The notes below the pieces were generated by a model. That model had not been told where the DNA came from, searched no databases, and was given only the letters and a program-made list of their open reading frames with translations. A stretch of DNA of 64,000 bases from the NCBI RefSeq assembly GCF_001704275.1, contig NZ_CP011533.1:9114001-9178000 (forward strand), read 5' to 3'. Made by a program: the position numbers and the translations under genes. Numbering within the stretch: the stretch's first letter is position 1; every line of letters begins with the position of its first letter. The stretch is from Streptomyces noursei ATCC 11455. Its GTDB lineage: Bacteria; Actinomycetota; Actinomycetes; Streptomycetales; Streptomycetaceae. Below, in pieces: positions 24,402 to 32,879 of the stretch.

Positions 24402-25214
24402 CTACCCGGTCAACGCCGCATGCAGTGGTGCCAGCAGGGAGAGGTCGTCGGTGGTGACGGTGAGGTGGGTGGCGCCGGCGGACCGCCATGCCCCGGCAAG
24501 CGACCGCCAGGTGTCCGGCCGGCCGGGGACGGGCCGCAGACGGGCCTCCGTGCCGAAGGCGGCCCAGTCGCGGCCGGCTTCGGTCACCGCGGTGCGCAGC
24601 TCGTCGATGAGCGCGGCACCGCGGTTGACGCGGTTGGCGAGCAGCCCGGACATCGTGAAGCCGTCGGCGAGGGCGGCGATCCGGCGCAGCGCGCCCGGTC
24701 TGCCTCCGGTGCGCAGGGTGCCGCCGCCCATCCAGAGCGGTATCCGGCGCGGCCGGGGGGTGACGGTGACGCCGGTGAACGCGACGTGCTCGCCGGCGAA
24801 ATCCGCTGCCGGCCGGGTCCACAGCAGGCGCAGCGCATGGACCTGTTCCTCGAACAGCGCCGCGCGGGTTCCCGGAACGGTGCCGAGGGCGGCGGACTCG
24901 GCGGGATCGGACCCCATGGCGACGCCCAGCCGCAGTCGGTCGCCGCTGAGGTGGGCCAGCTGCGCGGCCTGCTTGGCGGCGAGCACCACCGGGCGGTGCG
25001 GCAGGATCGTCATCGCGGTGGCCAGTTCGATCCGGGTGGTGACCGCCGCCAGGAACGCCACCAGCGTCAGGCTCTCGTAGGCGGGAGTGCTGGACACCAG
25101 GTGCTCAGGGACGGAGAGGTGGTCGTATCCGAGGTGTTCCGCGGTCACGGCGAACTCGCGCAGCTCGACGGGCGAGAGGGCGGTGGGAACGGTACAGCCG
25201 AGGCGTAGCGTCAT
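24402..25214 (-). CDS. LLM-class (luciferase-like) flavin/F420-dependent oxidoreductase
   Basis: 270 residues of the bacterial-luciferase TIM-barrel family. It has LREFAVTAEHLGYDHLSVPE near the start, ATAMTILPHRPVVLAAKQAA in the middle, and then RLRLGVAMGSDP and IPLWMGGG. These enzymes use FMN with O2 (monooxygenases) or F420 (reductases/dehydrogenases); sequence alone does not decide which. It is the last gene of the left operon of cluster A, coupled by ATGA to the adenylating-enzyme gene. A late tailoring oxidation or reduction is the likely role. Confidence 0.88.
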   Translation of the reverse strand: MTLRLGCTVPTALSPVELREFAVTAEHLGYDHLSVPEHLVSSTPAYESLTLVAFLAAVTTRIELATAMTILPHRPVVLAAKQAAQLAHLSGDRLRLGVAMGSDPAESAALGTVPGTRAALFEEQVHALRLLWTRPAADFAGEHVAFTGVTVTPRPRRIPLWMGGGTLRTGGRPGALRRIAALADGFTMSGLLANRVNRGAALIDELRTAVTEAGRDWAAFGTEARLRPVPGRPDTWRSLAGAWRSAGATHLTVTTDDLSLLAPLHAALTG

Positions 25215-26569
25215 TTGCGGAAGGTCTCCGGGTCGGCGGCGGAGATGAAGACGGCACGAGGGCGTTCGGCGGGCAGCAACTGGGAGTTGAGGAGGCGGCG
25301 GACGGCCTTCTCCCCGCCGGGCAGGGAGTCGGTGACCGACAGATGGACGTCGAGCACCTGTGTGCCGCCCTCGTTCACCACCTTGGGCAGGCAGTGCACC
25401 ACCCCCGGGATGGCGTGGGCGGCTTGCCGGACGGTGTTCAGCGAGACCTTCTCGCCACGCAGCACCACGAAGTCCGACAGGCGCCCGTGGAAGGTCAGAT
25501 AGCCCTCGTCGATCGAGAAGGCGTCCCCGGTGGCGATGGTCCGCGGCCCCAGCAGAACTCTGCCGCTGTGGTCCCCGACCCGTCGCAGCAGTACGGTGTC
25601 GGATTCCACCACGAGTTCGCCCACGTCGCCCCGCACCTCGCGCAGCGACGCGCGCACCCCGGGCAGTGGCCGGCCGACCGAGCCGAACCGGTGCGCGGGC
25701 TCGGCGTGCGCGGCCAGCGTCGACACGCGCGGCCCGGCCTCGGTGAGCCCGTAGGTCAGATACAGCTCCGAGGACGGTCGTGCGGCCAGCAGGTCCGCCA
25801 CCTCCCCGGGCGCGAGCCGGTCGCCGCCGACCGTCAGCGCCCGCAGGCCGGATGGCATGGGCCCGGGGTCGGCCAACAGTTGGCGGGCGATCGTCGGTGT
25901 CACCGACGAGTGGGTGACCCCGTGCGCGGTGATCGCGTCGCGGTAGGCGCCCGGCGCGAACGGCGGTCCGTCGAGCACCAGCCGCGCCGTGGTCACATAC
26001 GCGGCGAACGCCTGCGCCACCAGGGCGTAGGAGTAGTACAGCGGCAGGTTCACCAGCAGTGTGTCGGCCGCGGTGATGCCCGTGGCCTCGGCGTGCAGGC
26101 GGGCGTTGTGCAGCAGCGAAGGCACGTGGTGCACACATGCGCTGAACATCCCCGAGGTGCCGGAGGTGGACAGCAGGATCTCGCCCGGCCGGTACGGAGT
26201 GGCGCAGTGCCCGGTCGGTACGGCGAACGCGCCGCCCACCGGCGCCTGCGGTTCCGCGCCGGTCAGCCGGGTGGTCACCGCCATGCCGGCCCCGACGTGC
26301 CCTGCCAGTGCCCGGACCCGCTGCCACGGCGTGCTCGGAGGCACGGCCAGCGGCACCAGGCCCAGCAGCAACGACGCGAGCTGCACACGCAGCAGTTCGA
26401 CTCCGTTGGCCAGGCAGAGCACGACCGCGTCGCCCGGTGCGAGACCCAGTCCGGCCAGGTCCGCCGACACGTCGTCCACCCCGGCATGGGCGCCGGCGCC
26501 CATGCCGGCCGAGGTGGCGCGGACCCGGGTCAGGAAGTCGGCCACCGCGGACCGGGTGAAGCCGTTCAC
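25211..26569 (-). CDS. Acyl-adenylating enzyme (class I, acyl-CoA synthetase-like)
   Basis: 452 residues, short for the family. The nucleotide loop is ILLSTSGTSGMFSACVHH, which keeps the Ser/Thr/Gly part but lacks the usual Pro-Lys-Gly. YLTYGLTEAGPRVS is the A5 segment, and GDAFSIDEGYLTFHGRLSDF holds the A7/A8 Asp and Arg. The protein ends ETFRK, matching the C-terminal catalytic Lys region in shortened form. GTG 26569 follows GGGGAGG. It probably activates a carboxylic acid as acyl-AMP for loading onto the cluster ACP. It overlaps both neighbours by GTGA or ATGA. Confidence 0.85.
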   Translation of the reverse strand: MNGFTRSAVADFLTRVRATSAGMGAGAHAGVDDVSADLAGLGLAPGDAVVLCLANGVELLRVQLASLLLGLVPLAVPPSTPWQRVRALAGHVGAGMAVTTRLTGAEPQAPVGGAFAVPTGHCATPYRPGEILLSTSGTSGMFSACVHHVPSLLHNARLHAEATGITAADTLLVNLPLYYSYALVAQAFAAYVTTARLVLDGPPFAPGAYRDAITAHGVTHSSVTPTIARQLLADPGPMPSGLRALTVGGDRLAPGEVADLLAARPSSELYLTYGLTEAGPRVSTLAAHAEPAHRFGSVGRPLPGVRASLREVRGDVGELVVESDTVLLRRVGDHSGRVLLGPRTIATGDAFSIDEGYLTFHGRLSDFVVLRGEKVSLNTVRQAAHAIPGVVHCLPKVVNEGGTQVLDVHLSVTDSLPGGEKAVRRLLNSQLLPAERPRAVFISAADPETFRK

Positions 26570-27084
26570 CGGCCCTCCCCGGCACTGGTCAGGACCAGAC
26601 AGTGGCACAACTCCCGGTCTCCCGCGGTGGATTGCAGGCCGACCAGGATCGCGTGTCGGGCGTGGCCGTCGGCGAGCCATCCGGCGATCACGGTGAACGC
26701 CACGGGGGCGGCTGTGTCCGGGTGCGCCGCCAGCAGCAGCGACGGACCGCGCAGCCCGTGGCGCAGGGCGGGCAGCCCGGCCAGTACCCCAGGATTCGCT
26801 CCGGCGAAGCGCAGCGGCGAGACCCGGGACCGCGGCACCGAGTCGGCGATGCGGCGTATCGTCCGCTCGCTCCCGGTCGCGCTCATGACCAGGATCGCGG
26901 TGTCGTCGGCGGCGTCGCCCAGCGGCTCGGAGCAGCCCGCCAACGCCCGGTCCACGGTCTCGGCGACCAACCAGGCAGCGGGGTCGGCGTAGAAGGACGG
27001 TTTGTTCCTCGTGTACGCGGCCGGATCCTCGGCGACCACCGTCGCCGAACCCAGGACCCGTGTGCCCGGCGGCACGTGTGTCAC
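26566..27084 (-). CDS. Half-length ketosynthase-like (CLF-like) protein without active-site Cys
   Basis: 172 residues resembling only the N-terminal half of a beta-ketoacyl synthase. TAILVMSATGSERTIRRIAD, then GANPGVLAGLPALRHGLRGP and GWLADGHARHAILVGLQS, align with the thiolase core strands. The active-site Cys position falls in GPSLLLAAHPD, with no Cys. The C-terminal half carrying both catalytic His residues is absent. It sits directly after the intact ketosynthase (GTGA overlap), like a chain-length factor beside KS-alpha, so a non-catalytic partner subunit is likely (inference). Confidence 0.65.
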   Translation of the reverse strand: MTHVPPGTRVLGSATVVAEDPAAYTRNKPSFYADPAAWLVAETVDRALAGCSEPLGDAADDTAILVMSATGSERTIRRIADSVPRSRVSPLRFAGANPGVLAGLPALRHGLRGPSLLLAAHPDTAAPVAFTVIAGWLADGHARHAILVGLQSTAGDRELCHCLVLTSAGEGR

Positions 27085-28190
27085 ACCCCCACCCCTTCGA
27101 ACAGCAGACATGTGTTGAAGCCGCCGAACCCCAACGTCAGGCTCAATCCGGCGCCGGGTCCCACAGGTTGCGCCGATTCCGTGGCCAGCCGCACCGGTGC
27201 CACCGGGTCGCGGAGCCCGACCACCGGCGGAACCCGTCGGTGCCGCAGTGCCAGTACCGTCGCCACGGCCTCGATGGCCCCGGTGGCGCCCAGGCTGTGC
27301 CCGAACGCCCCCTTGGTGGCGAACGTCAACGGGCCGTCCGCACCGAACAGTCGCAGCAGGCTGCGCGCCTCGACCTCGTCGTTGAGCGGGGTGCCGGTCC
27401 CGTGTGCGTTGACCACCGCGACGTCCGCGGGTGCCAGGCCCGCGGCCGCCAGGCAGCGTTCCACCGCGCGTACCACGGAGCGTCCGGACGGGTCCGGTGC
27501 GGTGAGCCCGGCGGCGTCGTTGGCCGCGCCGGCCCCGTGCAGCCGGGCGTACACCCGGGCGCCGCGCTCCCGGGCGGAGTCGGGGTGCTCGACCACCACG
27601 AACGCCGCGCCCTCGCCGAGCAGCATGCCGTCGCGTGCCCGGTCGAACGCCCGCATGCCGGTGGGGCTCATCGTGCCCAGCGCGGAGTGCCCGAGCCGCT
27701 TGGCCTCGGTGACCACGTCCACCCCGCCCGCCACGCACACCCGCCGCTCGCCCGAGCGCACCAGGGCGTGCGCGAGGGCGATCGCGTCCGATCCCGCGGA
27801 ACACGCGGTCATGACGCACACCGGCGTGCCCGGGTGCCCGATGCCCGCCGCCGCGTCGTCGGCCCAGGCGTGCAGCGTCGGCTCCGCCTCGTCCAGCGAG
27901 GCACCGAAGCTGGTGCCCAGCACCAGGCCGACCTCGGCGTCGGTCGTGGCCAGTTCGGCGTCCGCGAACGCGGCGCGCAGCGCCCGCCCGGCGAGCAGCC
28001 GTTGCCGCTTGCCCGCCGGCGCCCCGTAGGGCGGCGACTCGACGACGGCCGCGGCGGTGTTGCGCAACGGGTGCGGCGAGTCCACGGGCGCCAGACCGGA
28101 GTCGCCCGCGCACAGCCGCTCCCACACCGCCTCCAGGTCCCGGCCCAGGGGAGTGTCCCAGGCCAGCCCGGTGATCACCGGGGTCACCAC
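27081..28190 (-). CDS. Beta-ketoacyl-ACP synthase (FabF/KS-alpha type)
   Basis: 369 residues with a full catalytic set: Cys130 in MTACSAGSDAIALA, His263 in NAHGTGTPLNDEVEA, Lys293 and His298 in ATKGAFGHSLGATGAIE. It should perform decarboxylative Claisen condensation on ACP-bound chains. At 369 residues it is about 40 shorter than FabF, the missing part being at the N-terminus. GTG 28190 overlaps the dehydratase gene by 7 nt, and the CLF-like gene follows immediately. Together with the ACP, dehydratase and thioesterase this forms a small type II elongation set. Confidence 0.92.
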   Translation of the reverse strand: MVTPVITGLAWDTPLGRDLEAVWERLCAGDSGLAPVDSPHPLRNTAAAVVESPPYGAPAGKRQRLLAGRALRAAFADAELATTDAEVGLVLGTSFGASLDEAEPTLHAWADDAAAGIGHPGTPVCVMTACSAGSDAIALAHALVRSGERRVCVAGGVDVVTEAKRLGHSALGTMSPTGMRAFDRARDGMLLGEGAAFVVVEHPDSARERGARVYARLHGAGAANDAAGLTAPDPSGRSVVRAVERCLAAAGLAPADVAVVNAHGTGTPLNDEVEARSLLRLFGADGPLTFATKGAFGHSLGATGAIEAVATVLALRHRRVPPVVGLRDPVAPVRLATESAQPVGPGAGLSLTLGFGGFNTCLLFEGVGV

Positions 28191-28708
28191 GGCCGGGCCC
28201 TCGCGGGATCGACCGTCACCCGGCTCATCGCGCCGCGGAACCCGGCGACGGATCGGCCCTCGACGGTCACCGCGGCGGAGAAGGTAAAGGTGTGGCCGGA
28301 CAACCGGTCCGCGCGTACGTCGAGCACGACCTGGTCGCCGGGCACGACCGGGGCGAGGAAACGGGACTTGACCGTGCCGACCAGGGTCACCTCGTCGTCG
28401 GCGAGCGGGGCGCTGCTCAACTGGTACAGCAGCACGCCGGATTGGGCGAAAGCCTGCATGGTGTGGCTGCCGGGCAGGATCACCCCCGGGGCCAGGCCGC
28501 GCTCGGGCAGGTGTCCGGACAGTGCGCTCATCTCGGCCGAGACGGCGAACATGCTGCGCAGGAACACGCCGGGCTCATGGTCCAGAACCCGGTCGATGAA
28601 CAGTCGCGGATGGCGTCCGCGCACCAGGGCGGCGATGGCCGAGGTACCCAGCGGCCGAGCCGCGCGGACCACCGTGGGAGGGGGTGCCGATGGGTCGGTG
28701 TGCGGCAT
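28184..28708 (-). CDS. FabZ-like hotdog dehydratase with altered catalytic residue
   Basis: 174 residues. LFIDRVLDHEPGVFLRSMF matches the FabZ start. The catalytic His is kept (His66 in SGHLPERGLAPG), but in the central helix PGSHTMQAFAQSG the FabZ catalytic Glu is replaced by Gln85. VKSRFLAPVVPGDQVVLDV is the conserved second strand pair. The enzyme may be a slow dehydratase, an isomerase-like variant, or a binding protein. ATG 28708 has AGAGGAA 8 nt upstream, and the gene begins 134 nt inside the thioesterase gene, an unusually long overlap. Confidence 0.78.
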   Translation of the reverse strand: MPHTDPSAPPPTVVRAARPLGTSAIAALVRGRHPRLFIDRVLDHEPGVFLRSMFAVSAEMSALSGHLPERGLAPGVILPGSHTMQAFAQSGVLLYQLSSAPLADDEVTLVGTVKSRFLAPVVPGDQVVLDVRADRLSGHTFTFSAAVTVEGRSVAGFRGAMSRVTVDPARARPW

Positions 28709-29123
28709 CCGGGACGATTCCTCTCAGAGTCTGTCGCAGCGGCGCCGGCAGGGGTACCGCGCGCCGGGTATCGGGGTCGACGGCGGCGAAGACGAGGTCG
28801 CCGGTCACCAGCGGGGTGCGGACGCCGTCCTCCTCCTCGCGCAGCAGCCGCACCGCCAGCGCGAACCAGGCCGCGCCGACGTGGTCGACCCGGGTGTCCG
28901 CGACGATCACATCGCGGTACACGGCGCTGTTGAGGTAGGTCACCCGCAGGTCGGCGGCCACCAGGTCGACGCCCGCCGCGCTGAACGCGGTCAGACCCGC
29001 GTCGTGCGCTTCGAGGTGTTCGGTGCCTGCGGTTTCCATCAGCGAGGTGTAGCGGGAGAAGTGCACGATCCCGGTCGCGTCGGTGTCGACGTGCTCGACC
29101 CGGGTGCGGAACTCCGCGCTCAT
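28575..29123 (-). CDS. Acyl-CoA/ACP thioesterase (4HBT hotdog family)
   Basis: 182 residues. RVEHVDTDATGIVHFSRYTS matches the 4-hydroxybenzoyl-CoA thioesterase/YbgC motif with the catalytic Asp, followed by a 4HBT-type RDVIVADTRVDHVG strand. Similarity ends near residue 135; the last roughly 45 residues are Gly/Pro/Arg-rich and lie over the start of the dehydratase gene. The role would be release or editing of an acyl thioester made by the ketosynthase set. It is coupled by ATGA to the aminotransferase gene. Confidence 0.82.
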   Translation of the reverse strand: MSAEFRTRVEHVDTDATGIVHFSRYTSLMETAGTEHLEAHDAGLTAFSAAGVDLVAADLRVTYLNSAVYRDVIVADTRVDHVGAAWFALAVRLLREEEDGVRTPLVTGDLVFAAVDPDTRRAVPLPAPLRQTLRGIVPDAAHRPIGTPSHGGPRGSAAGYLGHRRPGARTPSATVHRPGSGP

Positions 29124-30505
29124 CGCAGTGCCCGGGCGCCTGCCGCCACCCGGTCGGCGATCTCGTCGGCCTGTGTCGTGGTGGCGATCAGCGGCAGCAC
29201 GATCCGCAGCGTGGGATGGACGTAGCGCCGGCCGCCCGGGCGTTTCCCCGCGCCCGCCATGAACTCCGCGTACACACCCGCTTCGATGAGCGTCCTGCGC
29301 AGCTCGCCGATCCGGTCCGCCGCCGCGGCGGTCAGCTCCACGCCGAGCATCGCCCCGGTGCCGCGGACCTCCGTGAACAGGTCGGAGTGGCGGCCCACCA
29401 GGGTGGCGTCGAGATGTTCGGCCAGGTGCACGCCGACCTCGGCCGACCGTCGCAACAGCCCTTCGGTCCCGATGTGTTCGATGCCGTCACGGATCACCGC
29501 ACAGTTCAGTGGCCGTAGATCGGAGGTGGTCACGGCGCCGGAGGAGCGGACGGCCAGATCCTTGCGGGCGATCACCATCGACGTGGACACCGCGCCCATG
29601 CCGAGGAACTTGCCGATGACGGTGATGTCGGTGGGCACCGGCCCGTCCGCGTCGCGCATGGCGAACCAGTCACCGGTCTTGGCGAACGTCAGGACCTCGT
29701 CGGCCACGAGCAGCACGTCCTCTTCCGCGCACCGCCGTGCGAGTTCGCGCAGGTAGCCGGGCGGAGGAAGAAGAATGCCCGCGTCGCCCTGGATCGGCTC
29801 GACCACCACGGCGAGCAGCCGGTCGGCAGACGCGGCGAAGTGCTCCGCCAGGGCCTCGGGGTCGCCGAACGGGATGTGCGCGACCCGGACGCCGTACGGG
29901 CCGGCGGTGTCCGGCGCGGGCAGTCCGGCGCGGTAGTACCTGCGGTTGAGCAGTTGCACCAGCCCACCGGTCCAGCCGTGCCAGGCACCCTGGAAGGCCA
30001 GGATGGTGTCGCGCCGCACCTTGCCCGGTCGGTGGCGCAGTCGCCGGCCGTCGAACCGGGACTCCAGCACGAGCCGTAATGCCAACTCGTTGCCCTCCGA
30101 GCCGGAGTTGCGTCCGCTGACGTGGTACCGCCCCGTGGGGAAGTGGTCGGTCCACAGTCCGCCGGGGCCGAAGAGCCGGTCGAGGAGTTCCGCGCGTTCC
30201 CACGACCCCAGTTCGTCGGTGACGTTGCCGACCGCGGTGCTGCGGGTCAGCGCCGCGCGGACCACGGGGTGGTCGCCGCCCAGGGTCGCGCTGGCGTAGC
30301 CGCCGCTGGCGTCCAGCAGCCGCAGCCGTCTGCCCCGGCCCGCCGGGCTCAGGTCGACCATGTCGAGCTCCAGGCCGCGTCCGCCCACGCAGGCGAACGG
30401 CAGCCGTGCCGCCCCGTAGTGGTTCAGATGCAGGTCCCTGCCGCGCGACAGCACACCGGTGGGGTCCCCGGCGCGGTCGGTCCGGGCGACCGGGGCCGTG
30501 CTCAC
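29120..30505 (-). CDS. Class III PLP-dependent aminotransferase
   Basis: 461 residues. The PLP Lys is Lys299 (DITVIGKFLGMG), with Asp269-Glu270-Val271 (LVADEVLTF) for the pyridine nitrogen and HVSGRNSGSEGNELALRL for the phosphate region. FQGAWHGWTGG is the conserved aromatic turn. The class covers omega-amino acid transaminases and glutamate-1-semialdehyde mutase. Placed between an ACP and a thioesterase, it may convert a beta-ketoacyl or aldehyde intermediate to an amino group, giving a beta- or omega-amino acyl chain. It overlaps both neighbouring genes by 4 nt. Confidence 0.9.
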   Translation of the reverse strand: MSTAPVARTDRAGDPTGVLSRGRDLHLNHYGAARLPFACVGGRGLELDMVDLSPAGRGRRLRLLDASGGYASATLGGDHPVVRAALTRSTAVGNVTDELGSWERAELLDRLFGPGGLWTDHFPTGRYHVSGRNSGSEGNELALRLVLESRFDGRRLRHRPGKVRRDTILAFQGAWHGWTGGLVQLLNRRYYRAGLPAPDTAGPYGVRVAHIPFGDPEALAEHFAASADRLLAVVVEPIQGDAGILLPPPGYLRELARRCAEEDVLLVADEVLTFAKTGDWFAMRDADGPVPTDITVIGKFLGMGAVSTSMVIARKDLAVRSSGAVTTSDLRPLNCAVIRDGIEHIGTEGLLRRSAEVGVHLAEHLDATLVGRHSDLFTEVRGTGAMLGVELTAAAADRIGELRRTLIEAGVYAEFMAGAGKRPGGRRYVHPTLRIVLPLIATTTQADEIADRVAAGARALR

Positions 30506-30771
30506 GTGGTGGCCGGGGGGTGGACGGCCCCCGACAGCCGCTCGACCAGCGCGAGTACATCGCCGAGGGTGGACAACTGGCCGGTGGCAACGGCCTCGTC
30601 GGGGATGTCGATGTCGAACGCCTCCTCACACTGCACGCGCAGTTCCACGAATCCGAGTGAGTCCATGCCGTAGCTTTCGCGAAGGCTGTCGTTGAGCCGC
30701 ATCTGGTCGATCGGAACCTCCACCAGCACATCGGAGTGCAGAATGCGTTTGATGGTCTGCAAAGGGTTCAT
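30502..30771 (-). CDS. Acyl carrier protein
   Basis: 89 residues. Ser38 in YGMDSLGFVELR is the 4'-phosphopantetheine site. Helix 1 is TIKRILHSDVLVEVPIDQMR, and the domain ends near residue 82. It is the first gene of the left operon of cluster A, reading away from the 691-bp divergent control region. It probably carries the chain made by the ketosynthase pair. No dedicated phosphopantetheinyl transferase is in the window. Confidence 0.92.
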   Translation of the reverse strand: MNPLQTIKRILHSDVLVEVPIDQMRLNDSLRESYGMDSLGFVELRVQCEEAFDIDIPDEAVATGQLSTLGDVLALVERLSGAVHPPATT

Positions 30772-31462
30772 CGGGATTTTCCCCTCTGGGTGGGTTCAGC
30801 CAAAAGGCCACGGCCGGAATCCGGAATGTGGGAAAGGAAGATGAGATCGCGGCGGCATTCGGGCCGGAGGCGGGCCGGCCCCGATCGGAGACAAGGCGGT
30901 ACCTGCCATTCACGCTTATCGAAGCTAGATGAGGCTCCCTTCACCTGTCAATGCGGTCTCCGGTTTTACTCGCCATTTGCGTTCGAGTTCCGGTGCCGGT
31001 AAGGGCTTTGCACATGAGTTCGGTGATGTTTCGGCCGCTCGTGTTCGGCGGTGGATATATCTGTGGAACAGAATCCCTCGACCTGCCCCTGGCGCCCGTG
31101 GATCCAGCGCGAAGGGCCCTCGCCGGAGGTGGTTGAGCGGGGTTTCGGGTCGATTGGTATGCACGTTTTGCGCCATTTGTCACATATTTCCACCTGGCTC
31201 AGATGGCGCTTGTGGTGATGAATCGCCCCTGACTAGCCTGAAGTCGCCTATTTGCCTACCTGATGGACGCGCAGTGCGAGACGGGTGGGCAACGGGTATC
31301 CGGGCGCCCGGTGACACCGCCGGGTTGCACGCCCGGAATCCCCTGTGATGCACGGCAAGCGCATCATGTGATTGCGCTGCCCATTCCCCTCTCTTTCCGA
31401 TGGTCGAATTGCGCCTGATCGCGTGGCCGTCGGTGGTCTCTTCGAAGGAGCCATGAAAACTC
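30772..31462. other. Divergent control region of cluster A
   Basis: 691 bp between the ACP gene and the deoxyribosyltransferase-like gene. Part of it (about 30930-31250) is clearly lower in GC than its surroundings. One good leftward promoter is listed separately. A possible rightward one is TTGTGG (31210-31215), 18 bp, TAGCCT (31234-31239). Frames on both strands lack ribosome sites and family similarity. No regulator gene is encoded here. Confidence 0.6.
30922..30951 (-). promoter_or_regulatory. HrdB-like promoter for the left operon of cluster A
   Basis: Minus-strand -35 TTGACA (30946-30951) and -10 TAGCTT (30922-30927) are separated by 18 bp. The start point would be near 30915, leaving a leader of about 145 nt before the ACP start codon. 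Confidence 0.55.
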
Positions 31463-31978
31463 ATGAGTGTCTCCCCGGGCGCCCTGTGCGGCGTCACCCT
31501 TTTTGTCGGCGGTCCGATCCAGCACGCCTTGGTGCCCGGCGGCATGGCGACGCCGATTCGGGAATGCCTGAGCCGGACCATCGAGCAGTCTCGGCAGGCC
31601 GGCGCCACCGTGCTGTCCGCGCATGTGGCGGAGCGGTTCGGCGCCGACACCGCCTCGTTCACCCCCGAAGAGGTGTCCGTGCGCGATTACGCGTGGATGT
31701 GCGAGTGCGATGTGTTCGTGCCGGTACTGCCGGTGCTCGACGGCACCCTGCTGCGCACGGACGGCACGCACATCGAGCTGGGGTGGGCCAGCGCACTGGG
31801 CCGCCCCATCGTGGGGATCACCGACCAACCCTTCGCCGAGTCCGCCAGTCACCTGCTCAAGGGGCTCGCCCAGGTCGCCGTCGCCACGTTCTTCTCCGCC
31901 GAAGAGATCGCCGCGGACCCGACACTGCTCGTCGACGGCGTGCTCGCGGCGCTGGGCCGCACCAGGACGGCGGTCTGA
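31463..31978 (+). CDS. Nucleoside 2-deoxyribosyltransferase-fold protein
   Basis: 171 residues. TLFVGGPIQH is the first strand and loop. YAWMCECDVFVPVLPVLDG gives the conserved acidic strand (Asp83), and THIELGWASALGRPIVGI carries the catalytic-type Glu105, the hallmark pattern of the family. Relatives either swap nucleobases on deoxyribose or hydrolyse nucleotide N-glycosidic bonds; the CMP hydrolases MilB and BlsM of nucleoside-antibiotic pathways are examples. It is the first gene of the right operon of cluster A, 1 bp ahead of the DHODH-like gene. Release of a free base from a nucleotide is the most attractive role (inference). Confidence 0.75.
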   Translation: MSVSPGALCGVTLFVGGPIQHALVPGGMATPIRECLSRTIEQSRQAGATVLSAHVAERFGADTASFTPEEVSVRDYAWMCECDVFVPVLPVLDGTLLRTDGTHIELGWASALGRPIVGITDQPFAESASHLLKGLAQVAVATFFSAEEIAADPTLLVDGVLAALGRTRTAV

Positions 31979-31979
31979 C

Positions 31980-32879
31980 ATGGCGACCGCGACACGTCTG
32001 CTGGGGATGGACCTGGCCAATCCGGTCGTGGTCGGCTCCGGCCTGCTCACCGACCAGGAACGCAACATCCGCAGACTGCTGCACTCCGGCGCGGGCGCCG
32101 TGGTCACCAAGACCATCCACCCCAACCCGCCAGCGGGCCTGGACGAGCGCATCATCCGCCTGCCCACCGGAATGATCAACAGCACCACCTACTCCAAACG
32201 GTCCGTCGACCACTGGGTGGGCATCCTGCACGACCTGGCACGGGACCGGCTCCCGGTCATCGCGTCGCTGCACGCCGACAGCCCCGCGGAACTGGCCGAG
32301 TTGGCGACCCAGGTGGAGGCGGCCGGCTGCCGGGCACTGGAGCTCGGCATCTCCTGCCTCAACGAGAAGGACGGTCTCGACGACGCTCCCGAGCGGGTGC
32401 ACGCCTACACCGCGGCGACCCGCGCCGCGACCCGGGTGCCGTTCTCGGTCAAGCTGGCCAGCGGCGAGGGCCTGCATGCCCGGGCGCTGGCCGCCGCCCG
32501 AGCCGGCGCGGACGCGGTGACCATCAGCGACACCCTGCCCGCCGCCGCCGTGCACCCGGAGACCGGCGACCTCCGCCTCGGCGGTGTGTTCGGCTACTCG
32601 GGGCCGGGCATCAAGCCACTCGTACTGGCCTCACTGTGGAAGCTGCGCAGCGCCGGGTTCCCCCTGCCCTTGATGGGTTCCGGCGGCGTGCAGTCGGGCC
32701 GGGACGTCCACGACTATCTGGGCGTCGGCGCGGTGGCGGTCCAGGTCTACACCGCGCTGCACACCGACATGAACCTCACGCTCACCCGGATCGTGGCCGA
32801 GGCCACCGGATCGGGAAACACCGACCACGGCTGCGGACCCGTCGTCGGAGCGGACCGATCCGGGCAGGTGCGGTCATGA
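31980..32879 (+). CDS. Dihydroorotate-dehydrogenase-like FMN protein
   Basis: A 299-residue TIM barrel. LLGMDLANPVVVGSGLL matches the start of class 1 dihydroorotate and dihydropyrimidine dehydrogenases. Next come KTIHPNP, ALELGISCLNEKDG (active-site loop with Cys), VPFSVKLASGE, ADAVTISDTLP, GYSGPGIKPLVLASL and MGSGGVQSGRDVHDYLGVGA (FMN phosphate site). In a secondary-metabolite operon it is unlikely to be housekeeping PyrD. Reduction or oxidation of a pyrimidine-like ring is a reasonable proposal. It overlaps the creatininase-like gene by ATGA. Confidence 0.82.
   Translation: MATATRLLGMDLANPVVVGSGLLTDQERNIRRLLHSGAGAVVTKTIHPNPPAGLDERIIRLPTGMINSTTYSKRSVDHWVGILHDLARDRLPVIASLHADSPAELAELATQVEAAGCRALELGISCLNEKDGLDDAPERVHAYTAATRAATRVPFSVKLASGEGLHARALAAARAGADAVTISDTLPAAAVHPETGDLRLGGVFGYSGPGIKPLVLASLWKLRSAGFPLPLMGSGGVQSGRDVHDYLGVGAVAVQVYTALHTDMNLTLTRIVAEATGSGNTDHGCGPVVGADRSGQVRS

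Noticed and set aside
26566..28125. A 519-codon minus-strand frame across the half KS and KS genes
   Set aside because: The N-terminal two thirds is an Arg/Gly-rich shadow of the KS gene; only the last 172 codons are a gene.
30929..31348. Small plus-strand gene in the control region of cluster A
   Set aside because: No ribosome site, no family similarity and no codon bias; the region looks like promoter DNA.
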